Below, piece by piece: positions 23,002 to 36,108 of a stretch of 64,000 nt of DNA. Position 1 is the first letter of the stretch; each line of letters begins with the position of its first letter. The notes beneath the pieces are model-generated. The model saw only the letters and a list, made by a program, of their open reading frames with translations. It ran no database searches and was not told the DNA's origin. Source of the DNA: Athripsodes cinereus (lineage: Eukaryota; Arthropoda; Insecta; Trichoptera; Leptoceridae). The stretch lies in contig OX388309.1 in the NCBI GenBank assembly GCA_947579605.1, forward strand, positions 20,527,071 to 20,591,070, written 5' to 3'. The position numbers were made by a program, and so were the translations under genes.

Positions 23002-24219
23002 AGAGTACCGTTCAATTGTTTGTTACCACTGTCTTAATCACCACTTTTGTTTTGCTAAAAATATTTATTAAGAGATAATCACAATAACGTTATATACCTA
23101 CTTGAGACTGCGACCGGGAACACCATCATTGGTGAAGGTAAAAAAAAAACAATAACGTTTTTGTCATTAAAAAGCTTTAAAAAAGAAAAGTTTCAGAGAT
23201 GTACATTAAATGTCTAGTTCTTCTTTTATCATTATTTCTGTGGTGTTACTGTGTGGCCAAATAGGTAAATCGTCAACCTTAGAAGCTAATTAAATTTTTT
23301 ACTCCTCTCCAGCGTTCTTGAGATGGTCGGTTGTCTGTTAGTAAAGTTCTCTACTATCATCATTTCAAATGCTTTGAAATTAAAAAAAAACAACCCTGGG
23401 CACGTCATATCTCATAAAGTAATGGTATCAAGGGTAACCTTTGTAACTAAAAAATGAATCCTGTGAAAAATTAGCAAGTAAATTTACTAAGTATATTGTA
23501 TAAAGTCGTCGCGACTCAAGCCCCTCTACCTCGATACCACAGAATTTAATTATGTAATATAAAAGTGTTTATCTTAGTGATACATAGTGGTACGTTTGCA
23601 ATGGTCACCTGAGTGACAACCTTAGGGTGAACATAATTAATTACCCTAGCGTTTGAACTACTATAATAAGGGCCTTGACAGGAACATACATAATTATATA
23701 ATGTTAATGACTGCCGGGTAGGCCTTCTTCTGCCTTTTACAATCATCGTATGTAATCTGCATCATATTTCATTATGGATGCGCCGTAGACACGCCCTTTG
23801 TTCTGATTGGCTGATTGCTGATCACCATACAACACTTCTAATGATTATATTTATAAAAAGAGCATGTTTACAGTATCATTACAATTACTTTGTTCATTAG
23901 CTGCTAATTTATGTAAGTAACTGAATTCATTCCACATAGGCATTCTTATGCTGCACTAAATCATTCTTCATGAATACCTATACTTATATACGTAGGTACA
24001 TAGGGTGAGAACTTCTTACCTATATGTATTACTACGTAAAGTATCTACCTACGAGTATTATACTTGTTTTACACGGAATCATTGACTTTTACAAGTAACA
24101 GGAGACAATTATTTTACATTAACAGTACATCTACAAATGCAACTATCTATACTTAGGTTTATGTAACCAATATAAATTTAAGTAGGTATGTTTCAACTAA
24201 TATTTTAATTACATTTATA

Positions 24220-24735
24220 TAGATCAAATCAGAAATTGTGAGCAGAATAAACCAAACAAGAATTGCCTTTAACAAAAATTCTAAAATATTGGAATCCCCT
24301 TATATTGATTTAAACGTGAGGAAGAATCTTACTAAAGCTTTTGTATGGAGCATTTTGCTATATGGTTGCGAGATGTGGGCCATCAGCAAGAGTGAAAGCG
24401 AACGGCTAGCGGCCTTTGAGATGTGGTGCTATAGACGCATGCTGAAGATTCATTAGTCGGAAGACGTCGAAAACGAAGAAATGTTAACCAGGGTTGGCGA
24501 AAAAAGGCAACTCTTCAGGCACCCAGGACTGCCCATCGCAATCGCAGAGGGTGGGACCGAATGCACAAATGGCAGAGGCCGACCGAGAGACGATTATATG
24601 GACCAACTGAAGAGGGACATGAACTGTGACTCACACGTAGAGCAGAAGAGACTGGTTGAGAATAGGGAGGAATGGAGAAGAAAATCCAAACTCGTTGCAA
24701 ACCAATCCAATGGATTGTAACTCATCATATTATAT
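24220..24735 (+). mobile_element. 5'-truncated LINE ORF C-terminus (RTE/BovB-like), with one stop
   Basis: Encodes KSEIVSRINQTRIAFNKNSK, NVRKNLTKAFVWSILLYGCE, ERLAAFEMWCYRRMLKIH, then a TAG where the family has Trp, followed by SEDVENEEMLTRVGEKRQLF, NGRGRPRDDYMDQLKRDM and REEWRRKSKLVANQ. The LLYGCE, FEMWCYRRMLKI and GRGRPR blocks are diagnostic of insect non-LTR reverse transcriptases. It is the longest nearly intact retroelement coding stretch in the window. Confidence 0.85.
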
Positions 24736-25432
24736 AGAAGAAAATGTTGGGAACTGTTCATGATCCAGTTTTAAATATTCTCAAATATTTTAATATAATA
24801 TTGCACCAAACACCTGTAATCCAGCAGGTAGATACTGTGTGGAATAGTTATAGTATTATTATCTTAACAAAATGAAATAAATACCTAGAGATAGGGTCAT
24901 AGGGAATGTTGTAAACCTCCAAAAGCCTTCAACAAAGAATGTCAGGATATCACTTACAGTAAACTTCAAACAGAATCCTTCTCCTAGTGGGTGTCATCTC
25001 ACCTGACAGGTGACGGGGGTTCATTATTATTATTATGTTTGTTAAGTTTATTTAGACATTTTTTATTCCCTTTTCTTATTATTAGGCATATCGATTTTTT
25101 TTAATAAAACACCGTTTTTGTGATGTATAAACGATACTTATAAAATACTATGTAGTAAAAAATTACTTTTAATTATTTTGTTCTATTTTATAAGAAACTA
25201 TCTACTTTTTTTTGATTATTTAGCCTAATTTTACCAAGGATTGTTATTTTTATATTTTTCTAAACTGTTTCTAATCAGTGAATAAGAATCAGGATTTTTT
25301 TACGTTTAAGATAATTGTGAGGTTATTTACCTGTGCAAACATTTTCATGTCTATTTCTATCAGAGATGAATAGCGTATTTGGTTTCCATTGCATTTTGAA
25401 AGTTCGTTATTTATTTTGTTCAACTGCGTTTT

Positions 25433-25472
25433 TTTTATTGACTGTATGATAATTATCATACAGTCAATAAAA
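25433..25472. repeat. Perfect 40-bp palindrome
   Basis: TTTTATTGACTGTATGATAA is immediately followed by its exact reverse complement with no spacer, centred at 25452/25453. Mismatch begins at the next base on each side. It would extrude as a cruciform or hairpin. Origin unknown. Confidence 0.9.
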
Positions 25473-26482
25473 TAAACGAGTAGAATAATAGGTATGTAAT
25501 TAAAACCTACACATACAATGTAGTCAACATACAATATTTTAGTATCTATAAAAAGCTATTTATAACGAAATAAGGATGTCTTTCGTTGTAGGTAATTTCT
25601 CCCTCTCTCTTCGCCCAATTTTGATATCCCCTCATGGATAGTGACATATTGTTACCCTGTGGTATCTTCTTCTGTTCTTAGCCAGGAGTACTGTACCGCA
25701 AAATGATGGAGTCACAGTCTGCTTGATCTGATCAGTTCAATGCATTGTTATTCCAACTCTAAGATTTTTGATATTCTCATCTTTCCTTCTTTTATTATAT
25801 CCTATGCAAATAAACAGTTAAACAATATACCGTAACAAAATATGAGTTACATAATTAATAAACCAAAACAGTTTGCAGATATATTACAAGTTTTTATATT
25901 ATTTTTCTATGTGCGGTGTATACAAAAAACAAAGCAAAGGCTTTTATAGCAGTCCATTGTGTAGATAAATAAAAAAATAAAACAAAAATAAATATCTCAG
26001 ACTGGAAATTCTTGTTCCTCCACTTTCTACATCTCCCTAAAGGCTATGGAGGTACCTATCTATAGATATATCCGGGGGAGAAATTTTTGAAAAGATGTTA
26101 CACAAAAAATATTAAGTACTTTGTTTTTTTTAGTACAGGTATTTAAAACCACATATTACAAAAAAAAGTCACTTTAAAAACGGTTTAAAGCAAGTTGGTA
26201 GTCTCTCCTATGTCACATGAAACTATCATATCCTAGAGAAGCCGACTGATATTTTTTTTAGTAAAATATCATATTTGATTGCTTCAACCCTCCAAGTGCT
26301 GCACCTTCTAACCGCGCATACCCCACTGGAAAGTAGATATCTATTACAGCACAACCTGCCGCACCTCTTCACATAAATACCTACCTAAATAATATGAATG
26401 CTAAGCCTAGATAATACATAGATAGATCGATAGTAATGTATGTTGCTCTAGGATATTAAATTTCATTATCATATTCTAACGT

Positions 26483-26620
26483 CTATCTATAGCCTAACGC
26501 CGTATCCAAAGTGGGGTGGGCGGAGAGAACGGAACGCCATATAAGCCTAAATTTGCAGACTTTTTTCGCTTCTTCCACATTCATGCAATTTCTAATACGT
26601 GCAGGCCGATTTTTCATACT
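26483..26620 (-). mobile_element. LINE 3' fragment, same family, copy 2
   Basis: The minus strand gives an uninterrupted C-terminal frame from about 26617 (NRPARIRNCMNVEEAKK) through WRSVLSAHPTLDTALGYR to TAG at 26485-26483, followed by CTATC-type repeats. The equivalent of 'GGGATACGGCGTGAGG' is present with changes. It is 5'-truncated to about 140 bp. Confidence 0.75.
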
Positions 26621-28797
26621 TAACATCGAGAATTATCGATGGCCATCATCGAGAATTTAATTCACGTGTTCTAGCTACGTGCTCTTACACCCTCTCCTCT
26701 ATATTCTAATAGATGATTTAATAATATAAAGGTACCTACCTATGATTAAATAATTCAATGTTCTAGGTTGTTTTTTTATTAGCTTGTTTCTTTGTGTTAA
26801 ATTTGAGTTCTTATAATTATATAATAAAAGAGATATTTAAACGATGACGTTTTTCGTAGAAAGAACTGGTATTATTAGATCGATAAACTTCTGACATTTT
26901 CATATACGAGTAGCTAGGTACGTGTAAATGCTACTAGTAATAATTTGTTTTGTATAAAATACTCAGAAAGTAAACAGAAATTTAGAAATTGGAATTGATG
27001 AAACTAATATGAAATGGATCATGTGATATTTTGGGCGGAGTAGAATATGCTCTAGTGATTTTATAATATTTATTCAATACACATCAGAAGGTCAAATATC
27101 TACTTACTACTTTTCATAGATAAGTGAGTTGAAGTATGGCTTATTTAGAGGAATTTACTCGCTTGTGGAAAATAACATATAGAGTGATATAACGTGTATA
27201 TAGTTTGTATGTATGGAGGTATTATTATAATTCACTAAATAGAGCGTATGAGTTTGAGGACGGTATTTTAACTAACACGTCTTACAGCAGTAACTGGGCG
27301 GTGAACTCAGTCAAGAGCATTATAGTGGAAAACTCGTTGACATTTTACTGTAGCCAAGTAGTTACATGTATGTCGTACCAACTCTGCATGTATTATATAC
27401 GTACCTACTTTATAATATTTTAATACAACGTGTGTCCACTTCATTATAGATTATGGATTTCTGAGTGTTGCGTGTTTAACCAAAGGGACATTACGGTAGA
27501 ATACATTTTACGCGTAATTGCCGTTCATCTGAATATCGAGATTTTTGTATAAAGTTCGTCTTCCTAATATTATCTACAAATTTATATTTGAACCAAAAAT
27601 AAACTTCGTTTCGAAAGTGCTTTTACATTATACATTGACGTACTTTTATAGATATTATGTAGGTTAAAAATATACTTAATATTATATAATAAATTTCTTT
27701 TTGGTGGTGAAATATTAAAACTTTACTAAAAGGATACACAGATCTTGAAAAAAAAAATAATACAATGAGATGGAAAGACCTAGTAAAGCAGAACATACCA
27801 CTCTCGGTTTACAAAGCAATGCAAGTACTAAGATTCCCTGATCACTCGTAAATGAGTGGATGTCCTTTAAAGATAGAATAGAATTTCTTAGCTCGAAAGG
27901 GGATGGCGTATGGTGATATATTTTGTCAGAAGAGCATGGTTCTCGGTTATGAGGAAATCAACTTTGCGTTCTGTGTGAAAAATTAGGTTAGATGTTAGAA
28001 ATTCGTAAGATATTTTTGCCGACTTTTTTTTTTAAAAAAGTAAATAATTTTCTCTGGCCTACCGTCAAAGAATTTTTGAGCGAAATATCATCGTAGAATT
28101 CGTCTATGTTATGTGTTTTTTTTGTTTAAATACTTTTTCAAGTTGTCAATTTATTGTAATTGCAAGTTTATCGTCCCTAAAAATAAACAACCTAAAAAAC
28201 ATGAAAAAATCAGTAGGTACCTACTTATGTACGTAGTTACATCGAACTTGACTTTATCTCTCTATAGTAAGTATACACATGATTTAAATGTCTTAATATT
28301 TAAAATCAGTCTCACATTACATTATGTAAATATCTTTAGTAAGCTAATGTGACTAGATGAAGATTTTGGAGATCGAATTAGATAAGGATCAAATAAAAGT
28401 CTTTGACATCTGTTAAATTGCATGGCTATGTTATAAACAAGACAAGTAACCTTTACGAACTGCAAGTGAAATTTGAGACTTGACTATTTTTTAGTCTTAC
28501 TTAATTAAAAAATCGTGTTTTTTAATTTTGCATTAGAAGAGTTTAGTTTCTTTTTCATTAAAATTTAAAAGCATATTACTATTCAGTCTAACAGTCGAGA
28601 ACATGTCAGTTATTAGAAATCAGTTGTATTCTAGTATCTAAGAATTATACTTGCATGATTAGTCAGAGTATGAAATATTATAGGTAAGTTGGTATGAACG
28701 GTCAAATAAGTTGACACAATTGCTTCTGTACATTATCATTCCGTAAATTATTATTCGTAGACTAATTTATTGGAATTTCAGTAGGTACTATACACTC

Positions 28798-28915
28798 ATG
28801 GAGTATCCCACAAATAAAGTAGCCAGAGATCGTAATAAACAAGCAGATTGTCCTCTTCATACCAATAAAAAATACGACATTCAGGATAGGTAGCATGCCT
28901 CATAGCTGAATTATC
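28798..28915 (-). mobile_element. (TAG)n-tailed repeat family, copy
   Basis: Contains GGAGTATCCCACAAATAAAG, CAGATTGTCCTCTTCATACC and CGACATTCAGGATAGGTAGC, all diverged counterparts of family blocks. Tail array absent. Confidence 0.6.
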
Positions 28916-29076
28916 GATGTTAATCGTCTTTAGGTATAAAAAATTGTACACGTATATCGGATTTGGATCATGATTGGACAACAATGTATTCTGACATACA
29001 TAATACGTACTATGGAAAAGGATAACTTGTTCTGTTTGAATGCCTAAGTATCCTCGTAAGGTGCCTGGTTTTGACG

Positions 29077-29264
29077 ACTTGTTTGGAGATAAATTAAAAG
29101 AAAAACAGAGTATTTAGCTAACTTTCAAATGACTTTTATTAAAAAGTACTTTTTACTAATCGTCTGATTATGAGTCGAGAGTCTCCGAATACTAGTGAGC
29201 GAAGTTAATAAAAGTCATTTGGAAGTTAACTAAATACTGTGTTTTTTCAATTTATCCAACAAGT
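29077..29264. repeat. Foldback element, arms about 65 bp
   Basis: The left arm (ACTTGTTTGGAGATAAATTA ... TTTCAAATGACTTTTATT, 29077-29140) pairs with the right arm (AATAAAAGTCATTTGGAAGT ... TTTATCCAACAAGT, about 29207-29264) with about 10% mismatch by eye. The 65-bp loop has no coding sign. Reads as a MITE-like hairpin. Confidence 0.75.
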
Positions 29265-31169
29265 AGGTACCTTCGGTCAATAATATCGAGATTTGTTTGG
29301 AGGTTGTTCAGAAGTTTGAACAAGCTGATTTTTATTTGATGTCCATACTTTATGAAATCTTTTTGATCATAATGCTTTTTATAACATCAATTAATTGCAG
29401 GAATGAGTAAAAATAAATAAAATATGGGACCATTTTAATATTTAGCAAGATTAAGGTATCAATTTCTTCAAGAATACATATTATTATTCAGAATTTTGAA
29501 ATTGCGGATGTTTTGTAGCCTATTATGTAGATACGTATATAATATTTTCGTATAAAAGATGAATCGATAGGATTGTACTATTTAAAAAAATAAACCAGAA
29601 TGATATCTCATTTAAAAATCTTTTGAAGGGTATAATAGTAAATGCTTTTTTATGTTAAATAATTTACAATAGAAAACAGAATGAGTAAATTTATAGCAAA
29701 AATAATTAAGAATATGGTTATTTTATATTGATAAAGCAATGAACAAATTGTAAGTCATGTAAAATATTCCTAGTTATCTCGTGAAATCATCAATTATAAT
29801 ATGTGTTTGTAATTAATTACCTGTGACTATTAAAATATAATAATATGTGATTCATATTATGATAATAACAAGAACATATCTCATAAGATGGACGTGTTAT
29901 AATAAGTAATTGTACATAAAATATATTGTGACATATATAAACGGCAATATAGAATACCTACAATCTATACTTATATCTATACCTACTATTTTCAATGGTC
30001 AGATACGCGTTACATAGGTTCTTATTATGTATCTATGTAGGTATACACACATTAAGCTTAGCTAGGTACGTTGCGGAGGACAAAATAAGTATAGAATAAA
30101 AGACACATAACCGTCGGTATCACATCATGATAAAAATCTTTTGATTGGAAGACAAACACATTATTAAGCGCATTCCCGGAATCGTTCATTAAAATTATGA
30201 ATCAATCACTATGTTTGTGTAAAAATAGTATGTATGTATTCTACAATTTATTTTAGTAAAAATAAATAAGGTTGTTTACTCTTTTAGAAAATTTAATTGA
30301 GAATGGGAGAGATATGTTTGCCTCCTATTAGTAATGAGATTGACAATGTCTCAATTATTGTGAAGAAAACTTGAGAAATTTATCAGTACCTACTTATATT
30401 TTGTTCACACGCCTTATGAATCATGAATGGAAAATTGTATAAATTATTTAAGTATATTAATAAATATTGCAGATCTTGTATTTCGTTTATTTATTAATGT
30501 GTTTAATAATTTTCAATGCTGCCTGCTCCAGAGCTATATGATATAAGTTAGTCTTATTTATAGGCAGAATGGAGAAGGTAAAGTGGAGTATAGATGATAA
30601 TGTGATATCAGGTTGTTATCTTTTCCCTCCATTGGTCATCCATCATTCAAGTGTCACCTGAACATCTCCGTTGTATGTGGGGCCAGTGTGACATCAAGGT
30701 CTTATTTGCCTATATTATCTTGTATTGTTATGCAGATCATTATAACACGAGTATAAAACAGGTATTATTAAGCAAGTGATGTTATGGTATGGAATAAAAA
30801 ATAGAAATGTGTTCTTTTGATCTTCTATGTTTTCTATAGTAGGTACCTACTCATGTGTCGTTTTGCAAAACACTTAAAAATAATACACCTAGGTCCATAA
30901 CATGTACCTAATCATTATCTATAATTGGCGATCGAGCAATAAAGTCATCATGTTTGTATAGGTACGTACCATTAGAGAGGAAAAATATACAATTTTTATG
31001 AAAAGTTTATCAATTTCGGTCATCATCGTATTGCGTGGCTTATTTATTGTAATTTTCAGTTTATATGTATGTAAGTAAAAAACGCATTTTCGTAGCAGAC
31101 TATGTTGCATAATAATCATTCCTTTTTTTCGTAAATTTTTATTTAAATATTAAACATTAAAATATTCAA

Positions 31170-31490
31170 GTGGGTAATAAGGTGTTGCAGAGGGTTGGAA
31201 CGGAAAAAGAGATGTTTTCCAATATAAAGATGAGGGAATTGGCATATTATTTGGGACATGTACTTCGAAATGAGAAATATGACTTGCACCATTCATCTTT
31301 AAGAGAAAAATTGAGAATATTCGCGTTGTGGGAAGACGACAAATTTTCTGTCTAAGAAACATCAAAGAGTGCACCAGAATTCAGACTGTGGGAGAGCTGT
31401 TCCTGCGAGCACAGGACAGAGAAGCCTACGCCAGGGTGATAGTTGATGTCGGGGGGACCTGGTATGGTACTTTACAAAGAAGAAAGTAAA
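31170..31490 (+). mobile_element. LINE 3' fragment, 'AYYLGHVLR...RNIKECTRIQ' family, copy 1
   Basis: The plus strand encodes NKVLQRVGTEKEMFSNIKMR, ELAYYLGHVLRNEKYDLHH, then after a frameshift VVGRRQIFCLRNIKECTRIQ, TVGELFLRAQDREAYARVIV and a terminal GGTWYGTLQRRK before TAA. This is the conserved C-terminal block of a common RTE-like insect element. A related scrap occurs at 53.9 kb. Confidence 0.8.
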
Positions 31491-31960
31491 CAAAAAAGTA
31501 ACTGCATGGTTGATCTCTATTGAAACAACACTTTGAGTTACTTCACAATCCTAGACGGAGAGATTGAAATGTTGTACAGGTGGACACGTGTCAATACTCA
31601 TGGAAATGTATAAGAGATATGATCTGTATAAAATACTAATACTAATTATATTGATTTCTTAATTGGTCTGAGGGGAATATATTGTGCCCCATCACCTTGT
31701 GTTATTATTATTTAGGAACTCTCATTATTTTTATTAATAATTAAGCGGCACAATCTTTATGATAAAATAATAATTAGTCTTTGACATGGCCGTCCGTCAG
31801 GTCCGGGAATTGACCGTATGTTGGAAGATACCTCGTAGACCACCTTAATTATAACAGGGTGTCTAAAATAATACATTCCTCAATATCTAACTTTAACAAA
31901 TATTTTTGTTATAATTATATATAGTTAAATATTGTCCAGATGATGGGAAAACAGTTAGTA

Positions 31961-32413
31961 AAGCGCCGTTTACTCATAACATGACCTCAAGGGCGCCGTA
32001 TATCGTATCCATCACAGAGGCAGCTTGTTCCAACATCTGGGACCCGCAACACTAAACGCTCTTTGCGAGCGTTTTGCGAGATCGAGATGGCTCAATTAGT
32101 CTGCATTTGTAAATTTACCAACGATCTGTTTGCGAAAAGTTAATATTATAGATTTTCACTAATGAATTGTTTGTACTATCTCTGGTCCTAATCTGATAGG
32201 TAGTACGTACCAATGATTCGTTGTGAAATTTCGTTAGTATTTTTTTCTCAGTGTGGGGACTTCCATTTATCCGAATTCTACACTGCCAAGGGACAGGGAA
32301 AAATGGAAGAGAAAAAGCAGGTTAGTTACAATGTAAAACTATTTGGTGGAACTATTGTGACCGGTACGTAAGTTTTCCGCGTCCTTGAGATGCATGGTCC
32401 ATTAAACGGCGCC
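31961..32413. mobile_element. Candidate 453-bp MITE with GGCGCC-containing inverted ends
   Basis: The left end AAGCGCCGTTTACTCATAAC and ATGACCTCAAGGGCGCC is the imperfect inverse of the right end CGCGTCCTTGAGATGCATGG and TCCATTAAACGGCGCC. A solo copy of the right end recurs at 59.2 kb. The interior includes a GC-rich stretch (GACCCGCAACACTAAACGCT) without an ORF. Confidence 0.55.
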
Positions 32414-35040
32414 GAACAAATCATCCAACATACATACAACAATTACTTCAATTGAATACATTGAATAATAATTATAATCAATTTTTTTCATAATTTATCC
32501 TTTTCCAGTGCGCGATGGCTACCAAAGCAAAGTGATTCAATGTTTTTGTTTTGGTGTTAAACATTTTATAAAACAAAAGTTGAATACACTTATGTCGAGG
32601 CTTGCATACTGAGTTTTTCAAATAAAGTACCTACTTAGGTACTAAAATTGGTAGTAAAATAAGTATATTTATTTATTTTTTACTATAAATTGATAACAGA
32701 CAATTTAAGACATTTACTATAAAAAGAACCAGTGGTTTATATTTTTTGTCCGAGTTGTTTTAGATGAATGCACAAATATTATTTATTGTTGAGTGTTGAT
32801 TCACAGTATTGTCAACCTTGATTACACCTTGTGACATTTTTATCACAAAACTTCATCAGTGATGTGTTTTGTTTAAGTGATACGCTACATCCAAATTTAT
32901 CTAACATGTTTCAAATTTTTATATTGGCTTTATTATTATTCATATAATATCACAGAGGAGACAACGTCACCTGCTTCATGTGAATTTTCTGTAAGATCTT
33001 CTATAGAAACCTTTGCAGTGTCAATCAATACAAACAAAAAATAGCAAATAATAAATTCAGTATTTAATGTTTTATCTTTATGTGAGATAATTCATCCTAT
33101 TAATTTTATCACGGTTGTGAAATAAGTGCAGTTAAATCAAAAGTTTTCTGGATTTTGTCATTCATATGGTCAGTGGAACGGAGTATTGAAATAATAATAA
33201 TAAAACATCTGAATAAATTTAAAGAAAATACATATTATAATATATCAAATACGTTCAGTAAAATACTATTCGGGTGGGAAGCTTTTTGATTGAATAGTAA
33301 AAACATACATAAATTTCAGTAATTAAGCGCAAGTCGGCATCTGATATGGTACTTTGACAAGTTCATTTTTGATACACTCTTATATACGGGGTTAAAAATG
33401 TTTCCTAATTGTAATAAGTTATAGGTGCATTATGTAATGATTTTACCATGAAATATCTCTAACGTACTAGATTTGCGTATCTAACTATATTCGTATAGGT
33501 ATATGTAAGTATATAAATCATGTTTGTATATACGAGTATCAATATTTGATTATTTTTTAGTAAGATCAGAGAGGGAGAGATATAGAATCGGGTTTAGATA
33601 ATTTTATTATGAAGATTCGGCGCCACCTTTTGAAGTGTACAGTAACTTTGATCCTCACCGCACAATACCAATCCATAATACCAATATGTATTTTACTTTA
33701 AGATGTATGAAGGTATCTTCTTGTTTACAATATCTCATTCACCTATGCATTCATACAAATTTCTTTGTAGATTTGCTTTATGAATCTTCTTTATTAATGA
33801 ACTTTTGATTTTGATTTCGCCTATGGTTAACAGTGCAGGCTTAAGTTTTAATACTATCATGAAAAAGTTTTCGTTTAATTAATATGTATATAGGTACTTT
33901 TTAGTTTAGTTCAGGGTTAGTATAATCACGATTTTCTAGATCTTGGATGTTTTCATAAATATGAAATATAAAATATTGTGTCGATAGGAATGTGAATGGA
34001 AAATCTAAAAGCATAGAAAATATCTGGTATTATTTAGGAAAATAACCATAATATCAACTTGGATGAAACCAAAATGAAGCATTTTTTTAAAATGTGCTTT
34101 CTAGCAAGTATTGTGCAATTAAAAACCAATTAAACAGTTTTTGAGCAATGAAAAATGTTGAATAAGTTCTAAAAACTTCAACCTTAAAGGCACAAGTAGA
34201 ATATTTGATATATTAATATTTTGGAGGATTTGTAGTGGTGTGGATAGTTCGCCGTCACCTCACGGCTTTAAACGGTGCATTAAATTTCGAATATTTGATG
34301 TCTGTAGTTTATTCAATTATTATTATTATTTTGAACAAGTATGAATACTAAATTGAATCAAGTAATTAGGCATGTGGACATATCACTACTGGAATAGACC
34401 CTGTGTTTTTTCTTATAATATTTAATTCGTTATGTAACAATGTACCAACTTATACAGACCTCAAAATAAGACACCCAGGTTGATGTTTTGAGTTTAGCTA
34501 ACAAGAAATACTATTTTTTGTTAGATATAAGTGAACTAATGTATTGCACAAGACTAGTAAGCTTTGGCTATTATTTTATTTTCAACAAATATAACTTTTA
34601 AGTTGGATTAATTTTTTTTAAGATTTAGTGGTTTATGCATTGTTGCATTACACAGTTTGTTTTATAGTAGGTGCACAATGCAGCCACTGTGAGGTTTATA
34701 AATTAAATACATAATTAACTAATGAGAATCATCTGTAATAATACATACACCTACATATCTATCTACATAATATCTATATCTATCTTTATTATATCATCAT
34801 AATGTAAATACATATTGGTTGTATTCATCTTTACCAGGAAGTATCTATACGAATTGGTCCGTCTACATATATAGTACTTATCTATACAATATTATGTCTA
34901 AAGTTGCTAAAGTTTCCCCAGTACTTTTTTCTGAGATCTTCAATATTATTTTTTACAAAGCTAGTTGCTCCGTGAAGTTCCCAGCAAAGAATATTTCGCC
35001 TACATTTTCAATTCAGCGGTGAGGCAGCAGATATGTCATC

Positions 35041-35082
35041 CGTTTTTAATGCCTTTTTTATTGGCACTGAGATGGAGATTTA
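35041..35082 (+). mobile_element. Possible minimal scrap of the (TAG)n-tailed family
   Basis: TTTTTATTGGCACTGAGATG matches the internal TTTTTATTGGCACAGAGA block. Only about 25 bp are convincing. Confidence 0.3.
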
Positions 35083-35202
35083 TAAAATTTTGCCATTCAA
35101 CTATTCTATTGTATGTTTATATACTTACCTACTTGTAAAACAACGTACAAGTTGATTTCTCTGAGCTAATACAAGATGACAAGATATTCTGGATGAAATA
35201 TT

Positions 35203-35458
35203 TCTGTACCTGAGAGCCATTTAGTCTTAAGTGCTAAAATGCCATTTTCAAATTCAATTTTTTAATCGTAAAAATCTCAACATTTTACAAATAATAAGTT
35301 GTATATAGTATATACAGCTTATTACATAGACCCTATATTATAGACCCTAAGTTTTTCTGTACTTAATACTCACGACTTTTGTGTTATTTTCGCTTTTTTC
35401 GTAGCTTTGGCATTTTTGTCAAAAATGCACTTAAGTCCTAATGGCTCTCAGGTACAGA
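35203..35458 (-). mobile_element. 256-bp MITE, copy A
   Basis: Ends in the inverted repeat TCTGTACCTGAGAGCCATT / AATGGCTCTCAGGTACAGA. Just inside, GTCTTAAGTGCTAAAATGCC and AAAATGCACTTAAGTCCTAA extend the inverted similarity. A central dyad TGTATATAGTATATACA is present. Same length as copy B at 39.8 kb, in the opposite orientation. Non-coding; target duplication unclear. Confidence 0.85.
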
Positions 35459-35565
35459 TTTTATCGATGAATTGAAAGCATTATTTATATTCTTTACTAT
35501 AGTAAAGTAACTTCACTACAGGAAAGTAACTTTACTACAGTACTTTATTTAGTACAGTATTAATT

Positions 35566-35665
35566 GCAATTAATTACAAACAATTTTACAAATAAACACA
35601 CGACAATATACGGAAGACGAGTTTATGAGAGTGAGGTGTGATTTCTCTCAACTAACCCAAAATAA
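35566..35665 (-). mobile_element. LINE 3' UTR tail (degenerate)
   Basis: Contains ACGAGTTTATGAGAGTGAGG and TGATTTCTCTCAACTAACCC, a diverged version of the GAGTTTATCGC...ATCTCTTCCAACTAACCC tail seen at 16.6 kb. No coding remnant is attached. Confidence 0.5.
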
Positions 35666-35746
35666 AATATCCTTTTAGTTTTGTTTTAACAATACCATTT
35701 TACAAAGCACTCAAAACTGATGAAAATTAATAGGATACTTATTCTT

Positions 35747-35765
35747 TTTAATTAAGGAATTAGTT

Positions 35766-35796
<31 letters not shown>

Positions 35797-36108
35797 CAAT
35801 ATACGGCAATTGCCTTTTACAAAAAAATATATTACAAAACAAAATAAAAAATCACATTTCACATCTGTTGTAAAAATTATGTATGTACTACAACCACTTT
35901 AATTTTTTAAAAAACACTACCGGTTTCAACGCTCAGATGCGTCATTGACGAGTGTTATACTAAAACTAAATAAACAAGCATCTAAGCGTTGAAACCGGTA
36001 GTGTTTAAAAAAAATAAAAATAAAGTGGTTGTTGTACATAATTAACTAATTCCTTAATTAAAAATGTTTCGTGATTACCACATAATTAGTGCCAACAAAA
36101 TCAAACAA
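35747..36108. mobile_element. Foldback element with nested insertion and 12-bp flanking repeats
   Basis: The inner arms (TACTACAACCACTTTAATTT ... CACTACCGGTTTCAACGCTC) pair with GCGTTGAAACCGGTAGTGTT ... AAAGTGGTTGTTGTAC. The outer arm TAATTAAGGAATTAGTTAATT (35749 on) pairs with AATTAACTAATTCCTTAATTA (36041 on), but on the left the two parts are separated by about 105 bp starting with (ATTT)n. ATACTTATTCTT occurs at both edges (35735-35746 and 36109-36120), consistent with a 12-bp target duplication. Confidence 0.7.
35768..35873 (-). mobile_element. Nested retroelement tail inside the foldback
   Basis: A (TTTA)n run followed by TTCAATATACGGCAATTGCC and TTTTACAAAAAAAT looks like the reverse of a LINE/SINE 3' end with an AATAAATA array, comparable with the 20.6 kb tail. 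It interrupts the left arm only, so it arrived after the foldback. Confidence 0.5.

Larger units (their letters stand above)
18851..24215. other. Intergenic block with hairpins and tandem repeats
   Basis: Besides the listed hairpin, tail, tandem repeat and 415-bp element, the sequence is AT-rich with no recognised exons. Short frames here lack protein-like composition. Confidence 0.45.
24736..35040. other. Intergenic block, 25-35 kb
   Basis: Contains the palindrome, the LINE fragments at 26.5 and 31.2 kb, the foldback at 29.1 kb and the 32 kb MITE. The rest (for example 26.6-28.8 and 32.4-35.0 kb) shows only AT-rich sequence, microsatellites and TACCTA words. Confidence 0.45.

Noticed and set aside
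27205..27423. 72-codon plus frame MYVWRYYYNS...
   Set aside because: No family resemblance, no splice context, AT-driven composition.
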